Part shown: positions 63,841 through 64,000 of the stretch, in pieces
How positions within the stretch are numbered: position 1 is the stretch's first letter
How the letters are laid out: every line of letters begins with the position of its first letter
Source of the DNA: Streptomyces sp. YPW6
Lineage (GTDB): Bacteria > Actinomycetota > Actinomycetes > Streptomycetales > Streptomycetaceae
Assembly: GCF_018866325.1 (NCBI RefSeq)
Contig: NZ_CP076457.1
Location: 682,001-746,000 of the forward strand
Length of the DNA stretch: 64,000 nt
Reading direction: 5' to 3'
Notes under the pieces: model-generated
Told to the model about the DNA's origin: nothing
Seen by the model: the letters and a program-made list of their open reading frames with translations, nothing else
Database searches by the model: none
Translations under genes and position numbers: made by a program

Positions 63841-64000
63841 TCAGCCGCTGATGACCGGGGACTTGCCCGTGGTGGCGCTCACCAGGGTGTACAGGCCCTG
63901 GAAGCTGGCGGTGGTTCCGACGATGCCGCAGCCGCCGCCGACCTTGTTGGCGATGGACAGGGTGAGCCCGCCGCCCGCGGTGTTCAGCGTGCCGTTGCTG
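63841..64000 (-). CDS. C-terminal fragment of an unrecognised, secreted-looking protein
   Basis: The last 52 codons of a leftward gene whose start lies beyond the right edge; stop TGA at 63841-63843. The visible tail is Gly/Thr/Ser-rich and beta-prone (LTLSIANKVGGGCGIVGTT, FQGLYTLVSATTGKSPVISG), with one cysteine and no charged tail. It looks like the end of an exported protein. The hairpin 32 bp downstream and codon pattern support a real gene. No family recognised. Confidence 0.6.
   Translation of the reverse strand, partial: SNGTLNTAGGGLTLSIANKVGGGCGIVGTTASFQGLYTLVSATTGKSPVISG

Overview
The window is very GC-rich, densely coded DNA from an actinomycete, almost certainly a Streptomyces or close relative. 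The signs are an SsgA-like sporulation protein, a WhiB protein, a two-domain small laccase of the Streptomyces SLAC type, a complete mce lipid-import operon, frequent GTG/TTG starts and stop/start overlaps. No tRNA, rRNA, insertion sequence, phage gene or CRISPR array was seen. It reads as ordinary chromosomal backbone with some accessory genes.

Layout. 0-11.5 kb: end of an enoyl-CoA hydratase; a DJ-1/PfpI enzyme and a GlxA-type AraC regulator separated by a 19-bp minisatellite; a SCO6745-type protein behind a TetR-like palindrome; Tex; a methyltransferase and an ABC-F ATPase; a secreted GH64 beta-1,3-glucanase with a perfect LacI-type operator; and a D-amino-acid oxidase gene broken by one frameshift. 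11.5-17.4 kb: BCCT osmolyte transporter, secreted M14 carboxypeptidase, a geneless repeat-rich stretch, an MpaB/DUF2236 oxygenase and a divergent MerR regulator. 17.4-24.6 kb: a leftward beta-oxidation operon (alpha-methylacyl-CoA racemase, acyl-CoA dehydrogenase, thiolase, FadJ-like multifunctional enzyme), divergent from a saccharopine-dehydrogenase-like reductase. 24.6-36.6 kb: mixed small genes, endonuclease V, a secreted beta-propeller, SsgA-like protein, a second ABC-F ATPase with a long leader, an acyl-ACP desaturase with a strong operator at its promoter, WhiB, a VOC protein and an SNF2 helicase.

36.6-42.7 kb: a secreted redox cluster. A Tat-exported small laccase is divergent from a two-gene operon encoding a ThuA/PQQ-type sugar dehydrogenase and a fusion of cupredoxin, three Ig-like repeats and DUF1080. 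This is the most unusual gene group here. 42.7-47.1 kb: DUF3533 membrane protein, LigD-type primase/polymerase, an ATP-dependent DNA ligase (end-joining type) and PPK2.

47.3-61.2 kb (leftward): a complete mce operon in the order ATPase, two YrbE permeases, MceA-F, four Mce-associated proteins, then a lytic transglycosylase, with most junctions overlapping. Upstream lies a 19-bp perfect inverted repeat. The right end holds a DUF6801-type secreted protein and the tail of another small secreted-looking protein.

A feature of the whole window is the number of short GC-rich tandem repeats (9-41 bp units), mostly between genes, and of strong stem-loops between convergent genes. All calls come from reading the sequence; no database search was run.
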